Below, one piece after another: positions 17,546-27,150 of a stretch of DNA of 38,695 nucleotides. Below the pieces are notes generated by a model. It worked only from the letters and a program-made list of their open reading frames with translations. It was not told where the DNA came from and made no database searches. The DNA lies in assembly GCA_030527885.1 (NCBI GenBank), contig JAUMZY010000019.1, forward strand, positions 1-38,695. The letters are read 5' to 3'. The stretch is from Corynebacterium sp. (lineage in GTDB: Bacteria > Actinomycetota > Actinomycetes > Mycobacteriales > Mycobacteriaceae). The first letter of the stretch is position 1. The number at the start of each line of letters is the position of its first letter. Made by a program: the position numbers and the translations under genes.

Positions 17546-17746
17546 ATGTACACCCTAGAAAATGCGCCGCTGACCCCCGACACATTGGAATCACTCAAAC
17601 TTATCGTCGGCAGCATCCAATTCTCTGGCCAAGAAGTTCCCCCAGAGACCATCCACGAATTTGTACTACTGGCCCTAGGCGAAATGAGCCAAGAGGAAGT
17701 ACTAGCCCGATTCAACGACCGAATTAAAGCCGGCGCCGCCGACTAA
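17546..17746 (+). CDS. VbhA-like small antitoxin-family protein, solitary
   Basis: A 66-residue protein; ATG 17546 is chosen because AGAAAGG lies about nine bases upstream. Its pattern, one helix (TLESLKLIVGSIQFSG), a turn with PPETIHEF, then GEMSQEEVLARFNDRI, matches my memory of the VbhA antitoxin domain, which inhibits Fic AMP-transferases. In VbhA the inhibitory helix carries S/T-x-x-x-E-G/N. Here the matching residues are Ser23...Ser27-Gly28, so the inhibitory Glu appears replaced by Ser. No Fic gene is in the window. It may be a housekeeping or solitary homologue rather than an active Fic inhibitor. Confidence 0.6.
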   Translation: MYTLENAPLTPDTLESLKLIVGSIQFSGQEVPPETIHEFVLLALGEMSQEEVLARFNDRIKAGAAD

Positions 17747-17941
17747 TTACCACCCACCACCAAAACCAGCCCTGCCGCCGTTAATCAGCACGGCAGCACC
17801 CCATTCCTGCCCCATTCTCATCCCTATTGTCACTCTTATTGTCACGGGCATTATCACCAGCCACGGTTAGAATTTTAAAAAGTATATATGTATATATGAT
17901 GGACTGTTGTATCAGTGATAAATCAAAAAATGAGTGGCAGC

Positions 17942-19183
17942 ATGACAATAGAAAAAACTGACGAACAGGTCAAACATCCCAGCGCAGCAACGCTTTATTT
18001 AGCATCAGTATTGTTTTCCGCACTAGGCAATGCCGTCGCAAATGTCGTGTGGCCCTGGATGGTGCTGCAACGCACCGGCGACGCCGCCACCGCAGCGTTT
18101 GTATCCACCATCATCGCCATCCCCTCCGCAATTTTTGCCTTCGTTGGCGGGCAACTCATCGACAAGTTCGGCCGCAAACGCATAAGCGTTATTTCCGACG
18201 TCATTTCCGCCACCTCTGTGGTTGCCCTCATCCTCGTGGATACCAGCTTGGAAATCACCGTGGCGTGGTTCATCGCCATCGGTATTTTCGGCGCCATCGG
18301 CGACGTGCCCGGCATGGCGGCCCGCACAGCCTTGATTGGCGATATTTCCCGCCGCTCCGGTAAAAGCGTGGATTGGCTATCCGGCGCCAGCCAAGGCGTG
18401 GGCGGCATTAGCTTCCTCGTCGGCCCGGCCATCGCCGGTGGCATGCTGGCGCTTTTCGATATGACATCCATACTGTGGATCACCGCGGCTTGCTCTGGGT
18501 TGGCAGCACTGCTCACCTTGCTGATCCGCCTTGGCGCCAGCACCGATGATTCCCACGCTGCCGATAAGGACTTCAGCTTGCGCGCTTGGCGGGAAATTCT
18601 TTCCGTGCGCGTGATCCGGCTGTTCCTGTGGACGATGCTGCTCATGCAGATCCTCATCGCCCCATTCATGTTGGTGCTCCTGCCGGCGCATTTCGAAAAA
18701 ATCAACAACCCCACCGCCATGGGCATCGCCATGTCCGGCTTCGCCGTCGGGATGATCATCGGCAGTGTGTTCATCGCTCGCATCGGCATGGATCGCCGCC
18801 GCCTCCTGTGGGCGTACGCCATTGGCCTGGAAGCCATAGCGTTTTTCAGCATAGCCTGGTTGAACGTCACCCCGATAATCATCGTTGGCATGTTCATCGC
18901 CGGCATCAGCAGTGGCCTGGGCCAACCACTGGTTACCGTGTTCATCACCGAAAAAATCCCCGAGCATCAACGCGGCCGGGCGTTCTCCATCTTCAGCATG
19001 ATTGGTCTGCTGGCCAGCCCCGTTGGGTTGGCGTTGAGCACCGGCATCTTGCAATTCAGCAGCATTTACCAAGTGGCAATCATTTTGGCAGTCGTCGGCG
19101 TCATCGGCATGATTGGTTCCATCATCATGGGCTTCCGGGTCCTGGAAGACCGCGACCCAACAGAGTCGGCGCCGTCTGCTTAG
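17942..19183 (+). CDS. MFS exporter (DHA3-like, 12 TM)
   Basis: About 413 residues with twelve hydrophobic segments and an MFS motif A in the first loop (GGQLIDKFGRKR). It resembles the DHA3/MFS_3 class (macrolide efflux, EntS-like siderophore export). ATG 17942 follows GAGTGGCAGC; ATG 17930 and GTG 17915 are in-frame alternatives and none has a strong ribosome-binding site. Placement after an iron/B12-type importer makes siderophore or drug export possible, but the substrate is unknown. An alternating A/T tract (17883-17900) just upstream could be an operator. It is convergent with the SGNH hydrolase. Confidence 0.85.
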   Translation: MTIEKTDEQVKHPSAATLYLASVLFSALGNAVANVVWPWMVLQRTGDAATAAFVSTIIAIPSAIFAFVGGQLIDKFGRKRISVISDVISATSVVALILVDTSLEITVAWFIAIGIFGAIGDVPGMAARTALIGDISRRSGKSVDWLSGASQGVGGISFLVGPAIAGGMLALFDMTSILWITAACSGLAALLTLLIRLGASTDDSHAADKDFSLRAWREILSVRVIRLFLWTMLLMQILIAPFMLVLLPAHFEKINNPTAMGIAMSGFAVGMIIGSVFIARIGMDRRRLLWAYAIGLEAIAFFSIAWLNVTPIIIVGMFIAGISSGLGQPLVTVFITEKIPEHQRGRAFSIFSMIGLLASPVGLALSTGILQFSSIYQVAIILAVVGVIGMIGSIIMGFRVLEDRDPTESAPSA

Positions 19184-19190
19184 ACGAGGG

Positions 19191-19227
19191 TTTTAGCTTG
19201 TCGACGCGGGCCCGTCGACAAGCTAAA
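19191..19227. terminator. Bidirectional terminator made of an inverted pair of the repeated word
   Basis: 15-bp arms TTTAGCTTGTCGACG and CGTCGACAAGCTAAA with a CGGGCC loop sit between two convergent genes. Each arm contains one CGTCGACAAGC word (19196-19206 reverse, 19213-19223 forward). The right arm runs into the stop codon of the minus-strand hydrolase. Confidence 0.75.
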
Positions 19228-19876
19228 GCAAACCCGCCACCACTTCGGCAACCGCAGCACCCAAAACAGCATGCTGCTCCTTATCCAAATGCACCCCATC
19301 CACCGTGCTGCTCGTGGTGACGGAATTGGCGTCAAAGAACACGCAACCGTATTCCGCCGTGATCTGCCGCAACGCCTCCGCCAACCCGGCCGACGCAGTG
19401 TCGCCGCCGGTGAACTTCGGCCCAATCGGGCCCCGCGGCCGATCCAGCGCTGGGGGAGCGATGATGAGGATCTGTGGCATGGGCATGTCGGGTTCCAAGG
19501 GGGTGGCGCGGATGGCATCAATGATCGCCGCGATGCCCATGGCGGAATGCCACGGAGTGTGCCGATGCATGGACTGAAAATCATTGGTGCCCAGCATGAT
19601 GATCATGACCTCCACTGGTGATTGCGCCTCAATGACCTGCCCAATTCCGATCAAACCGCTGCGGCCCGGCTTGTACGGATCCTCGAAAGCGGTGCGGCGC
19701 CCATTGAGACACTCCTCAGTCACATGCACAACCATGTCCGGGGTGCGCTCGTTGAGGGCGCGCATCATGACTTGCGGCCAGCGGGCGGCGTAATCCAACC
19801 GGCGGCGCGTGAGAGGAATGATGCCCCACGATAAGGAATCACCATACACCACTACATGCTTGAATTCTGTCATCAT
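19223..19876 (-). CDS. GDSL/SGNH-family hydrolase
   Basis: A 217-residue SGNH hydrolase: block I YGDSLSWG with nucleophile Ser14, a block III-like LGTNDF, and block V DGVHLD supplying the catalytic Asp and His near residue 195. Members hydrolyse acyl or acetyl esters; the absence of a signal peptide suggests a cytoplasmic esterase or lysophospholipase-like enzyme. The start ATG at 19876 (or 19873) has only a weak GGTGG ribosome-binding site. It is divergent from the DHA2 exporter and convergent with the MFS gene. Confidence 0.85.
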   Translation of the reverse strand: MMTEFKHVVVYGDSLSWGIIPLTRRRLDYAARWPQVMMRALNERTPDMVVHVTEECLNGRRTAFEDPYKPGRSGLIGIGQVIEAQSPVEVMIIMLGTNDFQSMHRHTPWHSAMGIAAIIDAIRATPLEPDMPMPQILIIAPPALDRPRGPIGPKFTGGDTASAGLAEALRQITAEYGCVFFDANSVTTSSTVDGVHLDKEQHAVLGAAVAEVVAGLL

Positions 19877-19954
19877 CTACCACCGCATTCATCTCGTATT
19901 GCACGACGTTTTGCTCTCCAGCGTAGTGAATTGAGTTCTTATAAGTAGTGGTGT

Positions 19955-21400
19955 ATGATTTTTGCGGTGACTGATAAACCTACCCCAGAATCTACCCCAA
20001 ATCCGACGCCAGAAGTAAGCGAAAAACAAGCCTGGCGTGCATTAACAGCTTTATGCGTTGGGTTCTTTATGATCCTATTAGATCAAACAATCGTAGCGGT
20101 TGCTACCCCCAACCTTTTAACAGAATTACACGCGGACCTGAACCAAGTCGTATGGGTCACCAGTATTTATCTTCTCTTCTTCGCCGTGCCGCTGCTCGTC
20201 ACCGGCCGGCTGGGGGATAGGTACGGCCAACGCAATATTTACCTCATCGGCATGGTGATCTTTACATTAAGCTCCCTGGCCTGTGGATTATCCCCCAATA
20301 TTGAGAGCCTGATCGTCGCCCGCGCCGTTCAAGGCATCGGCGCATCGCTTATCACCCCGCAAACTATGAGTGTGCTTAACCGTATCTTCCCCCGCGATAA
20401 ACGCGGCTCTGCCATGGGCGCGTGGGGTGTGGTTGCTGGGCTTGCCTCCTTCACCGGCCCCATCCTGGGTGGTTTCCTCGTGGGAGCTGCCGGGTGGGAA
20501 TCAATCTTCTTCATTAATGTTCCCTTCGGAATACTGTCCATCATCATGGTGTGGTTCATGGTGCCGGACCTACCAAAACTTGCGCGTAGTCTCGATGCTA
20601 TGAGTGTACTGGTATCCATCATTGCCATGAGCGCCGTGGTGTTTACCATTCAGCAAGGCCCAGACCTAGGATGGCCATGGTGGCTGTGGGTAGTGTTGGT
20701 GATTGGGCTGGTGCTGGTAGCCGTGTTCATCAAATTGCAAGCCACCGCCCAACGCCGCAAAACCGAAGCCTTGGTGCCGTTGGATCTGTTTTCTATTAAG
20801 AATTTCTCCCTGGGTACCATCTCTATTACTGCCATGGGTTTTGCTGTCGGCGGCACCTTGATTCCCGTCATGCTCTTCCTCCAAGGCAGCCACCACTTCA
20901 CAGCCGAACAAGCCGGCTTGTTCATGGTGCCCATGGCGTTATGCTCCGGGTTGCTTTCACCATTTGTGGGCCGCATGAGCGATACCGTTAACCCACGGAT
21001 CCTCTCTATCACGGGGTTTTCATTCATGATGGTCGGCACTGTGGTATTCGTGGTGGTCATGCGTGACGGGGTATCCGTGTGGTGGCTGCTGCTGCCTATC
21101 GTCCTGATCGGCATCGGTAACGGATTCGTATGGTCGCCGAATTCCTCCACTAGCCTGCGGGACGTACCCATCGCACAAATGGGTGCTGCCTCTGGAGTGT
21201 ATAACGCGACACGCCAGGTGGGGTCTGTGGTGGGCGCCGCCATGGTGGGTGCTGCCATGCAAATCGGGGCCATCTACACCAGTACCACCACAGCTATGGG
21301 AAATTCGCTTATTCCGGTGGCAATCGCCCTTGTCGTTGGTCTGATTGCGGTATCAAAATTTGAGTTTAAACCCTATATGCGAGAAAGTTCACACTCCTAA
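19955..21400 (+). CDS. MFS drug exporter (DHA2, 14 TM, EmrB/QacA type)
   Basis: A 481-residue, 14-segment MFS protein with DHA2 signatures: LDQTIVAVATPNL in TM1, motif A GRLGDRYGQRN, and GPILGGFL in TM5 (antiporter motif C). It is likely a proton-driven multidrug or toxic-metabolite exporter. ATG 19955 is used; GTG 19967 is an in-frame alternative. Neither has a clear ribosome-binding site, so translation could be leaderless. No regulator gene is adjacent. Confidence 0.9.
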   Translation: MIFAVTDKPTPESTPNPTPEVSEKQAWRALTALCVGFFMILLDQTIVAVATPNLLTELHADLNQVVWVTSIYLLFFAVPLLVTGRLGDRYGQRNIYLIGMVIFTLSSLACGLSPNIESLIVARAVQGIGASLITPQTMSVLNRIFPRDKRGSAMGAWGVVAGLASFTGPILGGFLVGAAGWESIFFINVPFGILSIIMVWFMVPDLPKLARSLDAMSVLVSIIAMSAVVFTIQQGPDLGWPWWLWVVLVIGLVLVAVFIKLQATAQRRKTEALVPLDLFSIKNFSLGTISITAMGFAVGGTLIPVMLFLQGSHHFTAEQAGLFMVPMALCSGLLSPFVGRMSDTVNPRILSITGFSFMMVGTVVFVVVMRDGVSVWWLLLPIVLIGIGNGFVWSPNSSTSLRDVPIAQMGAASGVYNATRQVGSVVGAAMVGAAMQIGAIYTSTTTAMGNSLIPVAIALVVGLIAVSKFEFKPYMRESSHS

Positions 21401-21492
21401 ACAAAATTGGTTGAAGAAAACCGCAGGTAACACTATTTTGTTGGCAATGTCTGATCGGGCATTAAGCGCAGATTTACATTAGGATTGATGAC

Positions 21493-22521
21493 ATGCGTAT
21501 TGCCACACTGACTTCCGGTGGTGACTGCCCCGGCCTAAATGCTGTTATCCGCGGTATCGTTCGTACCGCAACTGAATATGGTTCCACAGTTGTGGGATAT
21601 GAAGATGGTTGGGTTGGTCTCATGGAAGATCGACGCATACAACTGTATGACGACGAAAACATCGACCGCATCCTGCTGCGCGGCGGCACCATCCTCGGCA
21701 CCGGCCGACTCCACCCCGACAAATTTAAAAACGGCCTCGACCAAATTAAAGAAAACCTCGCAGATGCTGGCATTGACGCACTCATCCCCATCGGCGGTGA
21801 AGGTACCCTCAAAGGCGCAAAATGGCTTTCAGATAATGGCATTCCCGTAGTTGGTGTACCCAAAACTATTGACAACGACGTCAATGGCACCGACTACACC
21901 TTCGGCTTTGACACCGCAGTATCCGTAGCGACCGACGCCATTGATCGACTGCATACCACTGCCGAATCTCACAACCGCGTCATGATCGTGGAAGTCATGG
22001 GCCGCCACGTCGGCTGGATTGCCCTTCACGCAGGCATGGCCGGTGGGGCCCACTACATAGTTATCCCTGAAATACCCTTCGACATCGCCGAAATCGCTAA
22101 AGCCATGGAACGCCGCTTCCAACTTGGCGAAAAATACGGCATCATCGTCGTCGCCGAAGGCGCCTTGCCCAAACCCGGCACCATGGACTTCGAAGAAGGC
22201 GCTGTTGACCAATTCGGCCACCGAATGTTCAACGGCATCGGCCAAGTCATCGGCGACGAAATTAAAAAACGCCTCGGCCACGATGTACGCACCACTGTTC
22301 TAGGTCACATCCAACGTGGCGGCACACCCACCGCCTTCGACCGGGTGCTAGCTACCCGCTACGGTGTGCATGCAGCCCAAGCCTGCCATAGTGGGGACTT
22401 CGGCAAATGCGTGGCACTCCGCGGCGAACACATCGAATTGATTGATCTGGAAGAGGCAGTTGGCAAGCTCAAAACTGTTTCCGAAGGCCGATACCGCACT
22501 GCGCGGGCATTATTTGGTTAA
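21493..22521 (+). CDS. pfkA: 6-phosphofructokinase
   Basis: A 342-residue PFK with GGDCPGLN (ATP/substrate loop), GGEGTLKGA and [20 protein letters not shown] around the catalytic Asp. Gly in GGEGT corresponds to the residue that is Asp in PPi-dependent enzymes, indicating ATP use. The Lys in VPKTIDND is shared with actinobacterial ATP-PFKs as well as PPi-PFKs. It commits fructose-6-phosphate to glycolysis. ATG 21493 follows AGGATTG. A hairpin follows the stop (22547-22586). Confidence 0.95.
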   Translation: MRIATLTSGGDCPGLNAVIRGIVRTATEYGSTVVGYEDGWVGLMEDRRIQLYDDENIDRILLRGGTILGTGRLHPDKFKNGLDQIKENLADAGIDALIPIGGEGTLKGAKWLSDNGIPVVGVPKTIDNDVNGTDYTFGFDTAVSVATDAIDRLHTTAESHNRVMIVEVMGRHVGWIALHAGMAGGAHYIVIPEIPFDIAEIAKAMERRFQLGEKYGIIVVAEGALPKPGTMDFEEGAVDQFGHRMFNGIGQVIGDEIKKRLGHDVRTTVLGHIQRGGTPTAFDRVLATRYGVHAAQACHSGDFGKCVALRGEHIELIDLEEAVGKLKTVSEGRYRTARALFG

Positions 22522-22546
22522 ACTTTAAACTACATCACGTTTTATT

Positions 22547-22590
22547 AAGCATCGAAAAGCTAACATACGTGGACTTTTCGATGCTTTCCC
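22547..22590 (+). terminator. Terminator of pfkA built on the repeated-word variant
   Basis: 13-bp perfect arms AAGCATCGAAAAG (22547-22559) and CTTTTCGATGCTT (22574-22586) with a 14-nt loop and a short T-rich tail. The arms are a one-base variant of the CGTCGAAAAGC word as an inverted pair. Confidence 0.7.
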
Positions 22591-22626
22591 TCATGCACCA
22601 CTAACCCAAATGAAGAGGAAAAACTA

Positions 22627-23745
22627 ATGATCATCGGTTGCCCCAAAGAAATCAAACCCAGTGAAGCCCGCGTTGCCCTCATCCCCGCCGGCGTCCGTGA
22701 ACTCATCAAACGCGGACACACCGTCCTTATCGAAACCACTGCTGGCGCCCCATCCGGCTGCACCGACACCGACTATGAGGGCGCCGGGGCCACCATCATT
22801 GATACTGCCGCTAAAGTGTGGGCTGATGCCGACCTCATCGTGAAAGTCAAAGAACCCCAACCCAACGAATACGCACACATGCGCGCCGGGCAGGTACTCT
22901 TCACCTACCTCCACTTGGCGGCAGACCCCACGGGCGCCCAAGCCCTCCTGGACCAACACGTCACCGGCATCGCGTACGAAACCATCACCGGGCACTTCGG
23001 GTTGCCGCTGCTCGCCCCCATGAGTGAAGTGGCCGGCCGGCTTGCCGTCCAAGTGGGTGCGTTCTACCTCATGTACCCAGCTGGCGGCTCCGGCATCCTC
23101 CTCGGCGGGGTTCCCGGAACCGCACCCGCCAACGTGACTGTTATCGGCGCCGGCATCGCCGGGGAGAACGCCGCCCGGGTGGCACTGGGCATGGGCGCCA
23201 ACGTCACCATCATTGACATCAATTTGCAGCGCCTCCGGCACCTCAGCTCAGTGTATGGTGCACAATTAAAAACCTTGGCGTCGAATGAATACAACATCGC
23301 CGCCGCAGTGGAAAGCGCCGACCTGGTTATCGGCTCCGTCCTAATCCCCGGCGCGACCGCCCCGAAGTTGGTGACCAAACCCATGATCGCCGCCATGCGG
23401 GATGGTTCCGTGTTGGTGGACATTGCGATTGATCAGGGTGGTTGTTTTGAGGGGTCACGTCCTACGACGCATGAGCATCCGGTTTTTGATCAGGATGGTA
23501 AGCAAATGTATTGTGTGGCGAATATGCCGGGGGCGGTGCCGCGGACCTCGACGGCGGCGTTGACGAATGCCACGTTGCCGTATTTGTTGCGGCTTGCTGA
23601 TGTTGGTTGGCAGGAGGCGTTGCGGCAGGATCCACATTTGGCTCATGGTTTGAATGTGCATGCTGGTACGGTGGTGCATCCGGGGGTTGCGGAGTCGTTG
23701 GGTAAGGAGTATGTGCCGGTCACGGATGTTTTATTGGCTGAGTAG
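22627..23745 (+). CDS. ald: Alanine dehydrogenase
   Basis: A 372-residue NAD-dependent dehydrogenase, the usual length. Key residues occur at the same numbers as in the well-studied mycobacterial enzyme: Arg15 (SEARVALIP), Lys75 (VKVKEP) and His96 (TYLHLA). The Rossmann glycine motif (VIGAGIAGENAARVA) follows, then DIAIDQGG with the catalytic Asp. It interconverts L-alanine and pyruvate plus ammonia. The ribosome-binding site is AGAGGAAAAACTA before ATG 22627. From about 23400 the codon usage flips from C/A-ending to G/T-ending codons. An intrinsic terminator follows. Confidence 0.95.
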   Translation: MIIGCPKEIKPSEARVALIPAGVRELIKRGHTVLIETTAGAPSGCTDTDYEGAGATIIDTAAKVWADADLIVKVKEPQPNEYAHMRAGQVLFTYLHLAADPTGAQALLDQHVTGIAYETITGHFGLPLLAPMSEVAGRLAVQVGAFYLMYPAGGSGILLGGVPGTAPANVTVIGAGIAGENAARVALGMGANVTIIDINLQRLRHLSSVYGAQLKTLASNEYNIAAAVESADLVIGSVLIPGATAPKLVTKPMIAAMRDGSVLVDIAIDQGGCFEGSRPTTHEHPVFDQDGKQMYCVANMPGAVPRTSTAALTNATLPYLLRLADVGWQEALRQDPHLAHGLNVHAGTVVHPGVAESLGKEYVPVTDVLLAE

Positions 23746-23760
23746 CTGTTAGGGGAGTGG

Positions 23761-23794
23761 GCAGTCACCTGTGGGGTTGGGTGGCTGCTTTTTT
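23761..23794 (+). terminator. Intrinsic terminator after ald
   Basis: Arms GCAGTCACC and GGTGGCTGC (one G-T pair) are followed by six T residues (23789-23794), immediately after ald. Confidence 0.8.
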
Positions 23795-23848
23795 GGTGCG
23801 TGGTAGGGTGGTATTAACCCTGGGCCTATTGATAGTTGGACTATTACT

Positions 23849-24106
23849 ATGCGTATTTCTGAGCCCAGTGCTTTGCTTTTCGCCCAAGGCGTGATAGTTC
23901 TCCGCACACAATTCTCCGAAAGTCTCCTCACCCAGCTTGTCGACGACCACCAAACCGCCATCACGGAACTCAGCCTGTACCTGGGGTTGCAGCTTGATGT
24001 TGGTTCCTGGACTATCCCCACCTGGTTTGCCACCACAACATTGCTGACCATGGCACTTGCATTTAGCCTGCTGGCCATAACCCGGATTCGCGCCCGCATC
24101 GCTTGA
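23849..24106 (+). CDS. Possible small membrane-anchored protein (85 aa)
   Basis: The frame MRISEPSALLFAQGV... ends in one good transmembrane helix (IPTWFATTTLLTMALAFSLLAI) followed by a positively charged tail (TRIRARIA). It sits alone between the ald terminator and a methyltransferase pseudogene. There is no ribosome-binding site and no recognised family, so it could be spurious. It carries a CGTCGACAAGC copy (reverse strand, 23935-23945). Confidence 0.3.
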   Translation: MRISEPSALLFAQGVIVLRTQFSESLLTQLVDDHQTAITELSLYLGLQLDVGSWTIPTWFATTTLLTMALAFSLLAITRIRARIA

Positions 24107-24189
24107 GTGTTGCTTGGATTGCCTTGGAGTGTCTGGGGTGCCTTGGGCGATGCCTCGGATGTTGCCGCGAAGTGGGATAGAGTAGCTGA

Positions 24190-24797
24190 ATGGTGGTTGA
24201 TGGTCTTGAACATGTTCGAACAACATACGGTGCCCGGGCGGGGGAGTACATAGCGGCACCCGGCAGCATTGACCATGCGGCCGCCCCTGACCTTGAATTC
24301 ATCGCACAATGGGCACACAGCATCAACGGACCTGTACTTGATGTGGGCTGTGGCCCGGCCAATGGACCCAGTACCTCTGTGACCTAGGACTTGATGCTTG
24401 CGATCTTGACCCTGTGCCCGAGTTCATTGCGCACGCTCAAGCAACCTACCCCGGTGTGCACTACCAGGTGGGAAGTGCCGAAGCATTAGGCGTTGAAGCC
24501 GAAACACTCGGCGGCATCCTCGCCTGGTACTCACTCATCCATATTCAACCTGCACAACTAGGCACAGTACTCGAAGAGTTCAGGCGCTGCCTACGCCCAG
24601 GTGGTGGTTTAGCCTTGGGATTCTTCACCGGTTCCGCATTGGCACCATTCGAACATGCCATCACCACTGCGTACTACTAGCCCATTGATCTTTTCATCAC
24701 CGAACTGGCAGCGGCCGGCTTCACCACCACTCATACAGAAATCCGCACCGACCCCAACACTCGCCCGCACGCCGCCATCATGGCACGGTGGGCATAA
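24190..24797 (+). pseudogene. Class I SAM-dependent methyltransferase, broken
   Basis: The first frame (from 24190) reads VRTTYGARAGEY...GPVLDVGCGPA, the motif I of SAM methyltransferases, then runs out at 24387. The neighbouring frame picks up at about 24360 with QWTQYLCDLGLDACDLDPVPEFI and continues through motifs RCLRPGGGLALGFF, so one base has been lost near 24350-24360. A TAG at 24678-24680 then interrupts AYY*PIDLFITELAAAGF; it is probably a TGG Trp codon mutated. The natural end is TAA 24795-24797. Two lesions make this a pseudogene unless the sequence has errors. Confidence 0.8.
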
Positions 24798-24799
24798 AA

Positions 24800-26050
24800 C
24801 TACTCAGCGGTTTCTGCTGGCTTCTGCCCAGCGGAATCTTTTTCCGCGGCACCCTTTTCCGCTGCAACTTTCTCAGTAGCAAGCCTCGTCGCCCGGTTAA
24901 ACACAAAAGTCTGCACAAACCCCACTGCCGCCATGCCAGTGCACACCCACATGCCCACCGACAGGGACAAAGCTTTAGAAATATAACTCAACGGTGTCGT
25001 CCAAATACCATCAACACCCGTGACGATTTGCAACTGAATATTCGTCGCCCTGCCAAACGCCTCCTCCGGAATCAACTCATGCATCTTCGCATACACCACC
25101 GCATTTGCCGCCGGCGCAAAAATCACCGCAGCACCCAACGGCAACACCAACCACAAATGCCCACTTAACAGGGCAGTACCAGCCAACGCAACCGCAATGC
25201 ACGCCGCATTCAACAACATCAACACCGGAAACGAAAACCACCGCTGGAAAAGTCCAGTACTCAACGCTCCCACAATACCCACACACCCAATCGCCGCCCT
25301 AGCCGTACCAATGATAAAACTGTCATGCCCACGATCCTCCAGGGCAATCACCGCCAAGAACAACGAACCAGAAATAGCAGCATTAAGAAAAACCTGATTA
25401 GTAATCAAATTACGCACAAACGCACTCTTCGTCACAATGGAAAACCCCTCCACCGTGGTAAAAACACATTCCGCTCCGCCTTCGTCGCCGGATTCAGATT
25501 CGTGCGCAACATCAGGAACAAACAAATCCCCAGCACATCACCCACACCATTAGCCACAAACGGCAACCAACTCGCCACATCCAACAACACCCCACCAAAC
25601 ACCGGTCCCAACAACGCGGCCGTTTGCATCCGTGTCTGCAACAACCCCTCAGCACGTGGCAGCTCCTCAGCACTCACCAACTGCGGAAGCGCTGGGCCGA
25701 CACTCGCACCAGCAAAGGACGAAAACACACATTCCAACGCCAAAAGCAACGTGAACAAACTCATGTTGAAGGAATCACCAGCCAGCAACGCAGCCACCCC
25801 AAACGTGCACGAAGCCGACAACACACTACAGATAACAATGATGCGTTTTCTGGGCCACATGTCCGCCAGGCTGCCACCCAAAATCCCACACCAACGAGAT
25901 AATGGCAATGAGACTAGTCAAAGACCCCGCGGCAAGAAGATCACCCGTCTGCCGATACACCACCAGCGGCAACGCAAAACTAGCCGCCACCCCAGTAATT
26001 TGGCTGGCCACCCCAGAAATCCAGAAAAGACGAAAATCACGATTTTTCAT
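24800..26050 (-). pseudogene. MFS exporter broken by two frameshifts
   Basis: Three consecutive frames on the minus strand together encode one MFS exporter of the DHA3 kind: MKNRDFRLFWISGVASQITG (start at 26050), then GGSLADMWPRKR (motif A) and VGPALPQLVSAEELPRAEG, then VEGFSIVTKSAFVRNLITNQ to the end. The junctions are near 25880-25900 and 25450-25480. The C-terminus has a repetitive EKVAAEKGAAEKDSAGQK tail. It is divergent from the ABC exporter operon. With the adjacent methyltransferase it forms a small decayed patch. Confidence 0.8.
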
Positions 26051-26238
26051 GGCACCTAAGGATTTTCCTGTTCAATCGCCAATACATCTGTTCATAAATA
26101 TACCCGACCCAAACTCATATTTCGCAATTATCATTCAGCAATATCAGGGTTTTCGGGGCATCTCAATCCCAGGGCTGAGAACCAATTTCACGCCCCAGGG
26201 TGACGCCACAACCACACCCCACCAGCAATGATAGAACC
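26051..26238 (+). promoter_or_regulatory. Leader of the ABC exporter-kinase operon with CCCAGGG direct repeats
   Basis: Two direct CCCAGGG repeats (26168-26174 and 26194-26200), 26 bp apart, lie 40-70 bp before the ATPase start. Such a pair could be a response-regulator site for the operon that contains its own sensor kinase. This is an inference; no promoter hexamers are clear. Confidence 0.3.
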
Positions 26239-27150
26239 ATGCACAACAACGAGTACCACATCATCCGCACCCACGGGCTCACCAAAAACTTCGGTACCGC
26301 CTGCGCCGTCAACAACATCGACCTGTTGGTACCCCAAGGATCCGTCTACGGTTTCCTCGGCCCCAACGGCTCCGGCAAATCCACCACCATGAAACTCCTC
26401 CTGGGGCTAATCCAACCCACCGCCGGCGAGGTCTTCCTCATGGGGCAGAAACTCACAAAAACCAGCCGCCCAGAACTCCTGCCCCACATCGGTTCCATGA
26501 TCGAAGCCCCACCCGGGTATGGGCACCTCACCGGGTGGGAAAACCTCAAAATCATCCAAACTATGCTGGGACTCCCAGAACGCAACATCACCTGGGCACT
26601 CGACACCGTACGACTCACCAAAAACAAAGACAAACTGGTCAAAAACTACTCCCTCGGCATGAAACAACGCCTCGGCATTGCCATGGCATTGGCCCGCCAA
26701 CCCCACATCCTCATCCTCGACGAACCCACCAACGGCCTCGACCCAGCCGGCATTGAAGAAATCCGCTCCCTCATCACACACCTAGCAGAACAAGGCATCA
26801 CTATCATGGTATCCAGCCACCTGCTGGACGAAATCGACAAAACCGCCACAGTACTTGGCATCATCAACAACAGCTCCCTCATCTTCCAAGGCAGCCGCGA
26901 AGAACTCTTCGGCCAATCCCTACCAGACCTCATCATCGAAACAGACCACGCCCACCAACTCCACAACTTCTCCGGTGCACACATGCTCAACCCCACCACA
27001 GTGCGCCTACCCAACCTCACTAAACCAGAAGGCGCACAACTACTATGGCAACTCCATAACCAAGGCGCACAAATCTTCGAAGCCAAACGAGCACAACAAT
27101 CCCTCGAAGAAATCTTCATGAACCTCACCGCACAGGGCCAACTCCAATGA
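26239..27150 (+). CDS. ABC-2 exporter ATPase (BcrA/lantibiotic-immunity-like)
   Basis: About 303 residues starting at ATG 26239 (the longer frame from 26200 adds an unlikely extension). It shows Walker A GPNGSGKST, Q-loop MIEAPPGYGHLTGWENL, signature YSLGMKQRLGIAMAL, Walker B ILDEPTNGLDPAG and H-loop SSHLLDE. The sequence resembles BcrA-type ATPases that export or protect against peptide antibiotics. Its TGA overlaps the ATG of permease 1 (ATGA). Codon usage is strongly C/A-ending throughout. Confidence 0.9.
   Translation: MHNNEYHIIRTHGLTKNFGTACAVNNIDLLVPQGSVYGFLGPNGSGKSTTMKLLLGLIQPTAGEVFLMGQKLTKTSRPELLPHIGSMIEAPPGYGHLTGWENLKIIQTMLGLPERNITWALDTVRLTKNKDKLVKNYSLGMKQRLGIAMALARQPHILILDEPTNGLDPAGIEEIRSLITHLAEQGITIMVSSHLLDEIDKTATVLGIINNSSLIFQGSREELFGQSLPDLIIETDHAHQLHNFSGAHMLNPTTVRLPNLTKPEGAQLLWQLHNQGAQIFEAKRAQQSLEEIFMNLTAQGQLQ

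Noticed and set aside
17883-17900. Alternating A/T tract as a PadR-like operator
   Set aside because: The repeat is imperfect and simple in composition, and no regulator gene is nearby; noted only within the exporter entry.
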